64,000 nt of DNA from Splendidivirga corallicola (GTDB taxonomy: Bacteria; Bacteroidota; Bacteroidia; Cytophagales; Cyclobacteriaceae), in NCBI GenBank assembly GCA_030442035.1, contig JAUJEA010000015.1:62001-126000 (forward strand). Direction: 5' to 3'. Positions within the stretch are counted from its first letter, which is position 1, and the number at the start of each line of letters is the position of its first letter. Of this stretch, positions 1 through 8,766 are shown in pieces. The translations under genes and the position numbers were made by a program. Below the pieces are notes generated by a model. It was not told the origin of the DNA. It searched no databases and saw only the letters and a list, made by a program, of their open reading frames with translations.

Positions 1-1
1 T

Positions 2-181
2 GAAATTGATGAGTATACAAAGCTACAGGCCCATGCCAGAGAGCAGGCACTTCAAAGAATGATGCATGATGGGCAAAGACTGAATGCGGACGCCATCATC
101 AATGTTCGCTTTACCACCTCCATGATTATGCAAGGTGCTTCGGAAATTCTGGCCTATGGTACTGCAGTAAAATTAATATAA
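2..181 (+). CDS. YbjQ/DUF74 family protein, 3' end only
   Basis: The open frame enters from the left edge and ends with TAA at 179-181, so only the last 59 residues are visible. They read as the C-terminal half of a YbjQ (heavy-metal-binding domain, DUF74) protein: a helix rich in Ala, Arg and Gln (AREQALQRM), then LNADAIINVRF, and a final strand ending GTAVKL. YbjQ proteins are small pentameric proteins whose exact role is not settled. The next gene starts 1 base after the stop, so the two are probably co-transcribed. The family call rests on remembered family patterns only. Confidence 0.7.
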   Translation, partial: EIDEYTKLQAHAREQALQRMMHDGQRLNADAIINVRFTTSMIMQGASEILAYGTAVKLI

Positions 182-182
182 T

Positions 183-317
183 ATGGAATTGTCTCCTCTC
201 ATCATACTTGGCTTTCAGGGATTGGTTTTTGGTGCTATTCTGGTCATTCTGGTTTATCTTATCATCAAAAGGATAAAAACAAAGAAGCACGAAGATTTTG
301 AGAAGCGCGATAATTGA
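183..317 (+). CDS. small single-pass membrane protein (44 aa)
   Basis: This ATG-started frame of 44 codons begins 1 base after the YbjQ-type stop codon. It has one strongly hydrophobic segment at about residues 5-28 (LIILGFQGLVFGAILVILVYLII). A basic, charged tail follows (KRIKTKKHEDFEKRDN), so by the positive-inside rule the C terminus should face the cytoplasm. I do not recognise the family. The tight coupling to the upstream gene, and a sequence pattern typical of a real membrane peptide, support it as a true gene. It may be a partner or anchor of the YbjQ protein. Confidence 0.55.
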   Translation: MELSPLIILGFQGLVFGAILVILVYLIIKRIKTKKHEDFEKRDN

Positions 318-354
318 TGCATTGGGATCCTAAGTCCCTGTACAAATTGGATTT

Positions 355-780
355 TCAAAGAGAATGTCCAAAACAAAGTATATAGCCATTGTTGTCCTCA
401 ATTTCAAAATCACGATTACCATATTCAGAATTTTCTAATGGCCGGATAATATTAACACTATTCTCCTTAAACTCGAGAAAAAGTTCATCTGCATTTTCCA
501 CCCAGATATAGGCATCCCAGGCAAATGCACCATCAGTATGCCAACCGGCTTCAACATGTGCCAATCGGTTTGGTCTGGTAAATCCTTTCTTCTTCAATTG
601 CCTTAACATCAGGCTAACTTCACCACGACTGATTATCGCAAACAAAAGCCCTTCACCAATCCAATCGATCTTGAAACCAAGTTTCTTGGTGTAGAACTCT
701 ACCGTCTCGGAAACGTTTTCCACAATGAAATATGGCGCCACGTTCAGGAGGTTTTGTTTTTCCGTATCAGTCATATCCAT
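355..780 (-). CDS. VOC (glyoxalase/bleomycin-resistance-like) family protein
   Basis: This 141-residue protein has the single-module VOC fold pattern. Strand and helix at residues 14-35 read VAPYFIVENVSETVEFYTKKLGFKID, which matches the usual opening of one beta-alpha-beta-beta-beta unit. The C-terminal half contains NRDFEIEDNNGYILCFG, where the Glu-Asp-x-x-Gly region normally carries a metal ligand. VOC proteins include glyoxalases, dioxygenases and antibiotic-binding proteins, so the substrate cannot be told from sequence. The start is the ATG at 780; an in-frame ATG two codons later is equally possible. The gene stands alone, 37 bases downstream of the next minus-strand gene. Confidence 0.8.
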   Translation of the reverse strand: MDMTDTEKQNLLNVAPYFIVENVSETVEFYTKKLGFKIDWIGEGLLFAIISRGEVSLMLRQLKKKGFTRPNRLAHVEAGWHTDGAFAWDAYIWVENADELFLEFKENSVNIIRPLENSEYGNRDFEIEDNNGYILCFGHSL

Positions 781-817
781 ATTGTTGAATTTAACAAATT
801 TTCATGAGGTCATATGA

Positions 818-1645
818 TCACAATTGAATATGGACATGATCATCGTGCCGTACGGCCCGACAGCCATGAAAGCGTATCTTTTCGCTTTTCAAATTGAGCC
901 TTGATTTGAGGTGAGGCTCCAGAAATACCTTGTTGATCGATTTATTGGCAGTAAAATATCGAATCATTTCTTTAGTTTTATCTTCATCAAGTTCCAATCT
1001 CCTGGGATTCCAAACCAAATATTTTGCCATATCATATTGCCAATAACCTTTAGCTATGCAATTCCGGGGGGCATCATATTCTCCTGGCTGCGGACCTTCA
1101 AAGACACCATAACCAATCCAGGAAGAGGCTTTACCATAAACTACCTTCTTGTTGATTTCACTTTTGTAAAAAAATGCCAAGTCCAGCTTTTCACCGTCAC
1201 TATGACTCAGATGTGGGAATAGTGGGAAGCCATCTTTGAAAGGAAAATTGGCGTCCAAATAGGCGATGATAACTTCGGCATCCTTTTCACTCATTTTTTT
1301 AGCGGTATCTTTCACTACTTCGAATAGCTCAGGCTTTACATAGTGTCGGTTCAAAATACAGGTCCATAGGGTTAATGGCTGAACATTAGAATTCCGAAAT
1401 GCGGGAAGTGGCACTCTGCCAAATATGGGAGCCAATTTTGGGACAATTATTATAGAAGCAATAAAATAAATAATCAGAAATCCAGCTATGTTAAGAATGT
1501 TTCTTGTAATTCTCTTATGGTATTTTTTTTGTATCAGTGAAAAAACCGGTAACGCCAAAAGAAGTACAAGGCCCCCGATTTGCATAAGTATCGTAAGCAG
1601 GAAAAATACTATCAAAAAAAGAAGAATGCGAAGTGCAATGTTCAT
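818..1645 (-). CDS. membrane-anchored MepA-like (LAS superfamily) metallopeptidase
   Basis: This 275-residue protein opens with two hydrophobic segments (about 5-35 and 50-70), so the rest should be exported and membrane-tethered. The soluble part holds two clusters that fit the zinc site of LAS peptidases such as MepA and VanY. The first is PHLSHSDGEKLDLAFFY (residues 144-160), with His148 and Asp155 seven residues apart as in MepA. The second is RHDDHVHIQL at the extreme C terminus (His267, His270, His272). Known members cut cross-links or D-Ala ends in peptidoglycan. The region between is divergent, so the substrate is inferred. It lies 64 bases downstream of a hydrolase gene on the same strand. 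Confidence 0.55.
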   Translation of the reverse strand: MNIALRILLFLIVFFLLTILMQIGGLVLLLALPVFSLIQKKYHKRITRNILNIAGFLIIYFIASIIIVPKLAPIFGRVPLPAFRNSNVQPLTLWTCILNRHYVKPELFEVVKDTAKKMSEKDAEVIIAYLDANFPFKDGFPLFPHLSHSDGEKLDLAFFYKSEINKKVVYGKASSWIGYGVFEGPQPGEYDAPRNCIAKGYWQYDMAKYLVWNPRRLELDEDKTKEMIRYFTANKSINKVFLEPHLKSRLNLKSEKIRFHGCRAVRHDDHVHIQL

Positions 1646-1709
1646 GGACTTGTAAACATCTTAAGAGAAGAAAAGTGTCATTCATCTTCTGTGCTATACA
1701 CCATTAAAT

Positions 1710-2726
1710 TTATACTTCCGTTTCTTTACGCATGGCTTTAAACACTCCTTTAAAACGTCTCATAAATCGTTCCATTATATTGGATTCCTTTTCATGCAGA
1801 AATTCATCAATGATCTTGGCCATTGGAGGTGTCCTTAAATAGCCAAAGGATTTATGCGGATTAACTTTGCCCTGGTATTGATAATCATTCTCAACTGTGA
1901 TATCCTCCGGAGAGATATTGTTTTGATTAGGCGCATAATCATCATTCAGCCTGTGATTTGTTGCCACGTGATCATGCACATCTGCTATATTGTACCAGGC
2001 TCTTCGAATATTTTTCGGTGTGGGTAGCATAGTATTTTTCGTAAAAGTTATTCCATTCTCCTTGGAAATTTCTCTTTTGATCATGCTCAAACCCAATGGT
2101 GACCCGACTGTGACCAACGTATTAATCTGGACATCCTCCGAAAACCTGGTCAGCACATCGTAAGAAATGATTGAGCCCATGGAATGGGCTATCAACAATA
2201 TTTTTTTATCCTTGTGTTTGGCCAATACTTTTGTCAGTCGCTTTCTAATGACCCTCTTGGCGGCATTTTCAGATTTCTCGTCAACTTTAACTTTCTTACG
2301 ATAATAGGTGTGTAAGTCTTTGAAGTTCCAACTGATGATAAAATCAAAAATATATTCTGCATTGATAAAACTATTCTTACTTAAGAAAACCTTATCCACT
2401 ACCTTTTCCAATCTTTTAAAGATCTTCTTTCTAAGTTTGACATTATCGAGATCTCTTTCCATTTCCTGAGAAGGCACATAGGGTTCATCTATATAAAGTG
2501 GGTGATCCGGAGTGTTTATAATTGGATCCAGGGGTTTGCTGTATAGCAGGTCGGCCCAATAAACCAGTTCAAAATCATGGTGATGCAAATTACTACCAAC
2601 TTGGGAGAGTCCTTCTTGAATTGATTTAAAGTACCACTTTCTCAATAACCTTCTAGGAGGCTTATTCCCCAAACCATGTATGAGGATAATAATCTTATCA
2701 TGTCGTTTCGAACCGAATTTTAACAT
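1710..2726 (-). CDS. alpha/beta hydrolase, lipase/esterase-like
   Basis: This is a 338-residue alpha/beta hydrolase. IIILIHGLGNKPP at residues 12-24 supplies the first strand and the oxyanion-hole HG motif. LLIAHSMGSIISYDVL gives the nucleophile elbow with Ser182. LVTVGSPLGL at 204-213 follows as in lipases of the PGAP1-like group. A later Asp in NIADVHDHVA and a His in NPHKSFGYL are candidates for the other two triad members. There is no signal peptide, so it is probably cytoplasmic. About 120 residues between the oxyanion strand and the Ser are charged and form an insert or lid. The substrate is unknown. Confidence 0.75.
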   Translation of the reverse strand: MLKFGSKRHDKIIILIHGLGNKPPRRLLRKWYFKSIQEGLSQVGSNLHHHDFELVYWADLLYSKPLDPIINTPDHPLYIDEPYVPSQEMERDLDNVKLRKKIFKRLEKVVDKVFLSKNSFINAEYIFDFIISWNFKDLHTYYRKKVKVDEKSENAAKRVIRKRLTKVLAKHKDKKILLIAHSMGSIISYDVLTRFSEDVQINTLVTVGSPLGLSMIKREISKENGITFTKNTMLPTPKNIRRAWYNIADVHDHVATNHRLNDDYAPNQNNISPEDITVENDYQYQGKVNPHKSFGYLRTPPMAKIIDEFLHEKESNIMERFMRRFKGVFKAMRKETEV

Positions 2727-2844
2727 CGTGATTCGAATTTAATTTTTTCCGACATAAAATCAACAAATGTCAGGTGGTGGTTATGATTTTCAAAAATGTT
2801 TTCAATCTTCAATCTTTCCAAGTTAAAATCCGGATAAAATGAAC

Positions 2845-2867
2845 CCCTGTTATAAATTTAAACAGGG
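2845..2867. terminator. hairpin in the spacer after the M42 gene
   Basis: The arms CCCTGTT (2845-2851) and AACAGGG (2861-2867) form a 7-bp stem with a 9-base AT loop. It lies 50 bases past the M42 peptidase stop on the minus strand, where a terminator would be expected. The T-rich tract, however, follows on the plus strand, so its orientation is uncertain. Confidence 0.35.
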
Positions 2868-2916
2868 ATCATTATTTTTTATTTTAGGAGAGATGGTTGA
2901 TTATGCCCCAAAAATG

Positions 2917-3987
2917 CTATCTCAAATAGCTAAAATCATGTCCTTCCTTCAATTGCGTTAAAAAAGAATAGATCAGTTTTATCACATTTTCAATATCTTC
3001 TTTATGGGCTGTTTCCACGGTGGTATGCATATACTTTAGTGGGAGAGAAATCAATGCAGAAGCCACACCATCGTTTGAATAAGCAAATGCATCCGTATCT
3101 GTGCCTGTAGCCCTTGAAGCCGATGCTCTTTGAAATGGGATTTTTTGTTTTTCAGCCACCTCAATGATCATATCTAACACATTGTTATGAACTGCCGGCC
3201 CATAGGTGAGTACAGGTCCATCTCCGGATTTCAGGAAACCATTGGTCTTTTTGTCATACATCGGAGAAGTTGTATCGTGACATACATCTGTCACAATAGC
3301 CAGATTCGGAGATATTCTTTGCGCAATCATTTGAGCACCCTTCAACCCTATCTCTTCCTGTACAGCATTCACTATGTATAATCCAAAGGGCAATTTTACT
3401 TTATTCTTATGGAGCCGTTTGGCTACTTCCGCTATCATGAAACCACCCATTCGATTGTCAAGTGCTCTACCTGTGAAATATTGATCGTTAAGAGTGGTCA
3501 GCTCATCATCAAAAGTAATGACACAACCCACATGCACACCAAGTTTTTCAACTTCTTCTTTAGAGCTACATCCCACATCAATAAAAATATTTTTCAATGT
3601 AGGTGATTCCTCTTTGGCTTTGTCTCTCACATGAATAGCAGGCCATCCGAAAACTCCTTTGACAATCCCTTCCCTGGTATAAATATTTACTCTTTTTGAA
3701 GGCGCTATTTGATGATCAGACCCTCCATTCCTTCTTACATAGATGTATCCGTCATCGGTGATGTAATTAACGAACCAGGATATCTCATCTGCATGTGCTT
3801 CGATAACCACTTTGTAATTTGATTCCGGATTCAATACACCAACAGCGGTGCCATAGGTGTCTGTAAAATAATCATCGATATAGGGTTTTATATAATCAAG
3901 CCAAATTTGTTGTCCCGATGTTTCAAATCCCGTAGGGGATGCATTATTGATATATTTCTCTAAGAATTGATAACTGTTATTTTCCAT
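2917..3987 (-). CDS. M42 family metallo-aminopeptidase (glutamyl aminopeptidase / FrvX type)
   Basis: This 356-residue protein carries the M42 metal and catalytic residues in order: His65 and Asp67 in EAHADEIS, Asp177 in GRALDNRMGG, Glu211-Glu212 in VQEEIGLKGA, Asp234 in VTDVCHD, and His321 in YMHTTVE. These bind two metal ions and a water, with a Glu as general base. M42 enzymes assemble into large tetrahedral cytoplasmic particles that trim peptides from the N terminus. The length is normal for the family and there is no signal peptide. It is a single gene, with spacers of 190 bases after it and 64 bases before it. The exact residue preference is not predictable. Confidence 0.9.
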   Translation of the reverse strand: MENNSYQFLEKYINNASPTGFETSGQQIWLDYIKPYIDDYFTDTYGTAVGVLNPESNYKVVIEAHADEISWFVNYITDDGYIYVRRNGGSDHQIAPSKRVNIYTREGIVKGVFGWPAIHVRDKAKEESPTLKNIFIDVGCSSKEEVEKLGVHVGCVITFDDELTTLNDQYFTGRALDNRMGGFMIAEVAKRLHKNKVKLPFGLYIVNAVQEEIGLKGAQMIAQRISPNLAIVTDVCHDTTSPMYDKKTNGFLKSGDGPVLTYGPAVHNNVLDMIIEVAEKQKIPFQRASASRATGTDTDAFAYSNDGVASALISLPLKYMHTTVETAHKEDIENVIKLIYSFLTQLKEGHDFSYLR

Positions 3988-4051
3988 AAATTGAATATTC
4001 GTTTATTGCCTACACTATAAAGAGGAATGTGATTATTTGATAAAGGAAATC

Positions 4052-4756
4052 TTATATTGATCTCGTAATGCCACCATCTACTCTGATATTTTGCCCTGTA
4101 ATATAGCCTGCATCTTCAGAAAGCAAAAAAGAAACTGTCTTGGCTATCTCTTCTACCTTACCCGCTCGTTTTAATGGGATACGTTCCTTAATCTCCTCCG
4201 ATATTTTATAGCTATCAATAAAGCCCGGCAAAATATTGTTAATTCTAATATTTTTCTCAGCATACCGGTCAGCATATAACTTCATAAAACTACCAAGAGC
4301 TGCTCTAAAGGTAGACGAAACCGGGAATAATGCGGAAGGTTCAAATGCAGAGAAGGTAGATATGTTCACAATAGCGCCACCTTGTTTTGCCAGATGTGGT
4401 GTAGCCAATCTTACCATGCGTATTACATTTAATAAGACCAGCTCAAAGCCCTCCTGCCAATCACGATCACTAATGTCGAGCAAATCCCCTTTAGGTGGAT
4501 GGCCTGTGTTATTGACTAAAAAATCAATCCTTCCATACCTTTCTGCCGTCAATTCAACGAGATCTCTTAAATCCTGAATATTCGCAGTTGAACCTTGCAG
4601 TCCGGTCCCTCCCAATTTTTCAGCAAGTGATGTTGCTTCTTCAGATCGTGACATGAGAACCACTCTCGCTCCTTTCTCCACAAGGTCTTTTGCTATAGCT
4701 GCTCCCATTCCCTGGCCAGCAGCTGTAACTATGGCCACTTTATCTTTGAAAATCAT
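4052..4756 (-). CDS. SDR family protein with a degenerate active site
   Basis: This 234-residue protein has a clear classical SDR fold. The nucleotide-binding motif TAAGQGMG is at 11-18, NNTG at 82-85, Asn110 of the tetrad is kept, and VDGGITRSI closes the chain as in FabG-like enzymes. The catalytic residues are not canonical: the Ser is Thr134, and YxxxK is replaced by Ser147 and Arg151 (SSTFRAAL where YxxSKAAL is usual). It may therefore be a non-catalytic or unusual reductase. It lies 10 bases downstream of the acyl-CoA carboxylase gene on the same strand, so it probably acts with acyl-CoA metabolism. Confidence 0.85.
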   Translation of the reverse strand: MIFKDKVAIVTAAGQGMGAAIAKDLVEKGARVVLMSRSEEATSLAEKLGGTGLQGSTANIQDLRDLVELTAERYGRIDFLVNNTGHPPKGDLLDISDRDWQEGFELVLLNVIRMVRLATPHLAKQGGAIVNISTFSAFEPSALFPVSSTFRAALGSFMKLYADRYAEKNIRINNILPGFIDSYKISEEIKERIPLKRAGKVEEIAKTVSFLLSEDAGYITGQNIRVDGGITRSI

Positions 4757-4766
4757 AGGTTAATTT

Positions 4767-6356
4767 TTAGAGGGGTATATTGCCATGTTTCTTTCTTGGT
4801 AACTTATCTACTTTGTTCTCGAGCATTTTGAAGGAGGAGATAAGTTTCTTTCGAGTATTTTCCGGTAGGATAACTTCATCTATATATCCCCTATGGGCTG
4901 CTTTATACGGATTGGCAAATTTCCTGGTGTATTCATCTACTTTCTCGTCTAATTTTGACTCCGGATCCTCAGCAGCAGCAATCTCTTTCTTAAAAATAAT
5001 TTCTGCAGCTCCCTTAGCTCCCATCACTGCAATTTCTGCAGTTGGCCAGGCATAGTTAATATCTGCACCGATATGTTTGGAGTTCATTACATCATAGGCT
5101 CCTCCGTAAGCCTTTCGGGTGATGACGGTCACCCGAGGTACCGTGGCTTCAGAGAAGGCATAAAGTAATTTGGCCCCATTGGTTATAATGGCATTCCACT
5201 CCTGGTCAGTACCTGGCAGGAATCCGGGTACATCTTCAAGAACCAATAAAGGCACATTAAAAGAATCACAAAACCTGACAAATCGGGCAGCTTTTGTGCT
5301 GGCATGTATATCTAATACACCTGCTAAAGCTGCTGGCTGATTGCCTATAATACCTATACTTTTACCAGCCAGTCTGGCAAACCCTACCACAATGTTTTCC
5401 GCAAAATTCTTATGAACCTCAAGGAAACTATCGGTATCTACTATTCCTTCAATCACCTCTCGCATATCATAAGGTTGATTTGGGTTTTCCGGAACAATAT
5501 CATTTAGCGCCTTTCTGGTTTCATCTGATCCCTGTTCGTATTTTACCTCCGGAGGATCGTCCTCACAATTCTGGGGAATATAGCTCAACAGCGCTTTTAT
5601 AGTGTTGAGACATTCCACTTCATTGGCGCATGAAAAGTGGGTAACACCACTCTTTGTACTGTGTGTAGAAGCCCCACCAAGTTCTTCAGCGGTTACGGTT
5701 TCTTGTGTTACCGTTTTCACAACATTCGGACCAGTTACAAACATATAGGAGGTATTCTCTACCATCAAAATAAAATCTGTAATAGCCGGAGAGTAAACAG
5801 CTCCACCTGCGCAAGGTCCCATAATGGCTGATATTTGAGGCACCACACCGGATGCCAAAGTATTTCGATAAAAAATATCAGCATAGCCGCCCAAAGACAC
5901 CACCCCCTCTTGTATCCTGGCCCCTCCGGAATCATTCAATCCAATCACCGGTGCGCCATTCTTCATGGCCAGATCCATGATCTTTACAATTTTCTCAGCA
6001 TGACTCTCCGAAAGAGACCCTCCAAAAACAGTAAAGTCCTGAGAAAACACATATACCAGCCGATCATTGATAGTACCGTAGCCAGTTACTACACCATCAC
6101 CCAGATAATGTTCTTTATCAAGGCCAAAATCTCTTCCTCTGTGAATGACAAATTTTCCTATCTCTTCGAATGAGCCTTCGTCCAATAATAGATGAATTCT
6201 TTCCCTGGCTGTGAGTTTTCCTTTTTTATGTTGTGAAGTTATTCTTTTTTCTCCCCCTCCCAATAAGGCTTCTTCATTCTTTTGTTTTAAAATTTCAAAT
6301 TTTTCAACTTTGGTTGGAATATGATTATTTGGTTTTGTGTTGTTTTCCTTTTTCAT
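4767..6356 (-). CDS. acyl-CoA carboxylase carboxyltransferase (beta) subunit, propionyl-CoA type
   Basis: This 529-residue protein is a complete biotin-dependent carboxyltransferase with two crotonase-like halves. The N-terminal half has [10 protein letters not shown], then [12 protein letters not shown] with the first oxyanion site, then [12 protein letters not shown]. The C-terminal half has [13 protein letters not shown] and [11 protein letters not shown]. It moves carboxyl from biotin to an acyl-CoA, probably propionyl-CoA, giving methylmalonyl-CoA. It needs a biotin carrier and carboxylase encoded elsewhere; a candidate carrier is at 47109-47627 and its ligase BirA at 52989-53744. The SDR follows 10 bases later. 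A TAAATTTG element 39 bases upstream may be its promoter. Confidence 0.93.
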   Translation of the reverse strand: MKKENNTKPNNHIPTKVEKFEILKQKNEEALLGGGEKRITSQHKKGKLTARERIHLLLDEGSFEEIGKFVIHRGRDFGLDKEHYLGDGVVTGYGTINDRLVYVFSQDFTVFGGSLSESHAEKIVKIMDLAMKNGAPVIGLNDSGGARIQEGVVSLGGYADIFYRNTLASGVVPQISAIMGPCAGGAVYSPAITDFILMVENTSYMFVTGPNVVKTVTQETVTAEELGGASTHSTKSGVTHFSCANEVECLNTIKALLSYIPQNCEDDPPEVKYEQGSDETRKALNDIVPENPNQPYDMREVIEGIVDTDSFLEVHKNFAENIVVGFARLAGKSIGIIGNQPAALAGVLDIHASTKAARFVRFCDSFNVPLLVLEDVPGFLPGTDQEWNAIITNGAKLLYAFSEATVPRVTVITRKAYGGAYDVMNSKHIGADINYAWPTAEIAVMGAKGAAEIIFKKEIAAAEDPESKLDEKVDEYTRKFANPYKAAHRGYIDEVILPENTRKKLISSFKMLENKVDKLPRKKHGNIPL

Positions 6357-6717
6357 CCGTTTATTTTTTTCAATCTATTAGAAAGCGTGAGGCTCAAATT
6401 TAATCATCCTCCGGAGTATCACAGTAACCATCTTAGGCATAGCTTATTCCATGTGTTCGGTATTTAACTCATCAATATTTTGAAACAAGCCTTATTAGCA
6501 TCTCAGATGTTGAAGCATGCTAATCAGATGTAATCTGTTTCCCAAACGGATGATCTACTTTAAGAATTCCAAATATAGATAGAGGTGTGCGAAAATTAAA
6601 TTTTTAAGAATTTATTGTTTATCTCTATCTGTTACATATGATGTTATTCATTTAAAATTAAAGAAAAGAATTCTCCCCAGTTGGTGTTAATGTGGTATAT
6701 TTCGCAAAATTTTTCGT
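6357..6717. other. 361-base divergent intergenic region
   Basis: This spacer separates the divergently transcribed carboxyltransferase (minus) and Ppx/GppA (plus) genes, so it must hold at least two promoters. I see a good minus-strand TAnnTTTG element at 6395-6402. A weaker plus-strand match (TATATTTC) lies about 20 bases before the ppx ATG. I found no convincing ORF, RNA gene or strong hairpin here. Confidence 0.6.
6395..6402 (-). promoter_or_regulatory. candidate -7 element of the carboxyltransferase-SDR operon
   Basis: On the minus strand this reads TAAATTTG, a perfect TAnnTTTG -7 element of the Bacteroidota housekeeping sigma factor. It lies 39 bases upstream of the carboxyltransferase ATG. 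No good TTTG occurs at the expected -33 distance, so it is tentative. Confidence 0.4.
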
Positions 6718-7668
6718 ATGCGAAGAAAAAAGATAGCTGTCATAGATCTTGGTACAAATACTTTTCACATCCTCGTTACCATAGTTTCGGAAACAGAGGT
6801 GGAAACAGTATATAGAGAAAAATGTTCAGTTAAAATAGGTGAGGGGGGCATTAGTGAAGGCCTTATCAGTGAAGAAGCACAAATCCGGGCGCTGAATACA
6901 CTTAACTATTTTAAGGAGTTAATAGAAAAAGAAAAGGTGGAAGAGGTATTCGCTACAGCTACCAGCGCTATCCGTACTGCTAAGAACGGACAAGACTTAG
7001 TTCAGAAAATAAAGCAAGCTACTAATATTGATGTAAGGATCATCAGTGGGGAGGAAGAAGCCAAATATATATTCGATGCCGTCCGGAAGGCGGTTAATAT
7101 TGGATCTGAAAAATCTCTGATCATGGACATTGGCGGTGGCAGCGTTGAATTTGTTATTTGTGACGAAAATAAAATCTTCTGGAAACACAGTTTTGAAATT
7201 GGAGCTCAGAGGTTGTTGGATTTGTTTCATTACCATGATCCTATTTTAGATCAGGAAATACAAAATCTTGAGCAATATCTAAGTGAAAAGCTACAAACCC
7301 TTATCAGGGCAGTCGAAGAGCTCGGTCCTAAAACACTTATAGGGTCTTCGGGATCATTTGACACACTCAGCGATATCTATAGGATCAAATATGGTATTGA
7401 AAAAATCGACGCCAATACCGAACAACCATTTGCACTCGAAAGCTACAACCAGATTCATGGGGAGATCATTCAAAAACACCGGGAGGATAGAATGAAAATA
7501 CCAGGTATGATTGAAATGAGAGTGGATATGATCGTTGTGGCCTGCATTCTTATCAAATTTGTTATTACCCATTGCAAGCTTGATAGAATTCGTGTTTCTT
7601 CCGAATCGCTTAAAGAAGGTGTACTTTATAATATTGTAAAAAGCTTGCGCAATACTCAAAATTTTTAA
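6718..7668 (+). CDS. Ppx/GppA family phosphatase
   Basis: This 316-residue protein is a short-form Ppx/GppA phosphatase of the ASKHA fold. It shows the phosphate-1 motif VIDLGTNTFHILV (residues 8-20), TATSAIRTAKNG near 80-91, and the phosphate-2 motif MDIGGGSVEFVI near 137-148. A catalytic Glu sits in the 110-120 region (SGEEEAKYI). Family members hydrolyse polyphosphate or pppGpp. The C-terminal HD domain of long Ppx enzymes is absent, which favours an exopolyphosphatase or GppA-like role. The next gene starts 13 bases later. Confidence 0.9.
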   Translation: MRRKKIAVIDLGTNTFHILVTIVSETEVETVYREKCSVKIGEGGISEGLISEEAQIRALNTLNYFKELIEKEKVEEVFATATSAIRTAKNGQDLVQKIKQATNIDVRIISGEEEAKYIFDAVRKAVNIGSEKSLIMDIGGGSVEFVICDENKIFWKHSFEIGAQRLLDLFHYHDPILDQEIQNLEQYLSEKLQTLIRAVEELGPKTLIGSSGSFDTLSDIYRIKYGIEKIDANTEQPFALESYNQIHGEIIQKHREDRMKIPGMIEMRVDMIVVACILIKFVITHCKLDRIRVSSESLKEGVLYNIVKSLRNTQNF

Positions 7669-7673
7669 CTTTG
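7645..7673 (+). promoter_or_regulatory. candidate promoter of the Ldh-family gene
   Basis: TTG (7645-7647), 18 bases, then TAACTTTG (7666-7673) gives a good match to the Bacteroidota -33/-7 promoter. It straddles the ppx stop codon. Transcription would start within a few bases of the proposed start codon, which implies a leaderless or near-leaderless message. Confidence 0.45.
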
Positions 7674-7681
7674 CAAAAATT

Positions 7682-8764
7682 TTGAGTAACGTGGATTTAT
7701 TTGCGTATAGTGATTTAAGAAAATTCTGTGAACAAGTTTTCACAGAAATGGGTTGCCCACCGGAAGATGCAGAGCTCGCATCTGATGTGTTACTTGCTGC
7801 GGATCTTCGAGGAGTTGATTCTCATGGTGTAGCACGCTTAATTGGTTATGTCAGACTTTGGGAAAGCGATCGAATCAATCCCACGCCAGATATCAGATTA
7901 GTCCATGAAACTCCTAGTACAGGGGTTGTAGACGGAGATAGCGGGCTTGGATTAGTGGTTGCTCCACGAGCCATGGAAATTGTGATGGAAAAGGCCAGGC
8001 ATGTTGGAAGCGGTTGGATATCAATAAAAAACTCAAATCATTTTGGGATAGCCGGGTATCACGCCATGATGGCGCTAAAAGAGGACATGATTGGAATGGC
8101 CATGACCAATGCGAGTCCTTTGGTCGCCCCTACGTTTTCTACTGATAAGCTGCTCGGAACAAACCCTATCGCTGTGAGCATTCCGGCAGGAGAAGAATCA
8201 CCATTCGTTGCTGACTTTGCTACAACCACAGCTGCCAACGGGAAGTTGGAAATATTGCAAAGAAAGGAAGCTGAAGCACCATTAGGATGGGTCCAAACGG
8301 CTGACGGGGAGGTTTCCACCAATGCAAATGAATTAAAACAAGGCGGAGCTCTTTTACCTCTTGGTAGCGACCGTGAGCATGGTAGTCACAAAGGATATTG
8401 TTTAGGCTCTATAGTAGATATTTTTTCAGCGGTGCTTTCAGGCGCAAACTATGGTCCGTGGGTTCCTCCTTTTGTGAGTTTTTTACCACTTCCTGATAAT
8501 CCTGTTGGAGAAGGTATAGGGCATTTCGTAGGCGCTATGAGGATCGATGCCTTCAGACCTGCAAAGGAATTCAAGGATCACATGGACAATTGGATCAGGA
8601 CATTCAAAAATGCCAATACAGTGAATGGCCAGGACAAGGTTTATGTACCTGGTGAACCCGAAGAGCGTATGACACAAGAGCGAATGTCAAGTGGTATACC
8701 GCTACTGCCTCCGGTTATAAATGACCTAAAAAGTATCGCAGAGAAATTCTCTTTGAGTTTTTAG
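7682..8764 (+). CDS. type-2 malate/L-lactate dehydrogenase family oxidoreductase
   Basis: This protein of about 360 residues belongs to the LDH2/MDG2 family of NAD(P)-dependent 2-oxoacid dehydrogenases, which lack a Rossmann fold. Characteristic stretches are GVDSHGVARL, SIKNSNHFGIAGYHAM with the catalytic His, LGTNPIAVSIPAG and PFVADFATTTAANGKLE. The family includes malate, lactate, ureidoglycolate and 2,3-diketogulonate dehydrogenases, so the substrate is open. The start is TTG at 7682 or GTG at 7691; no in-frame ATG lies near. It ends 2 bases before the convergent outer-membrane protein gene. Confidence 0.88.
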   Translation: MSNVDLFAYSDLRKFCEQVFTEMGCPPEDAELASDVLLAADLRGVDSHGVARLIGYVRLWESDRINPTPDIRLVHETPSTGVVDGDSGLGLVVAPRAMEIVMEKARHVGSGWISIKNSNHFGIAGYHAMMALKEDMIGMAMTNASPLVAPTFSTDKLLGTNPIAVSIPAGEESPFVADFATTTAANGKLEILQRKEAEAPLGWVQTADGEVSTNANELKQGGALLPLGSDREHGSHKGYCLGSIVDIFSAVLSGANYGPWVPPFVSFLPLPDNPVGEGIGHFVGAMRIDAFRPAKEFKDHMDNWIRTFKNANTVNGQDKVYVPGEPEERMTQERMSSGIPLLPPVINDLKSIAEKFSLSF

Positions 8765-8766
8765 TG

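Noticed and set aside
7354..7743. Minus-strand ORF across the ppx end and the dehydrogenase start
   Set aside because: Both plus-strand genes are complete and recognisable, and this frame has no meaningful sequence.
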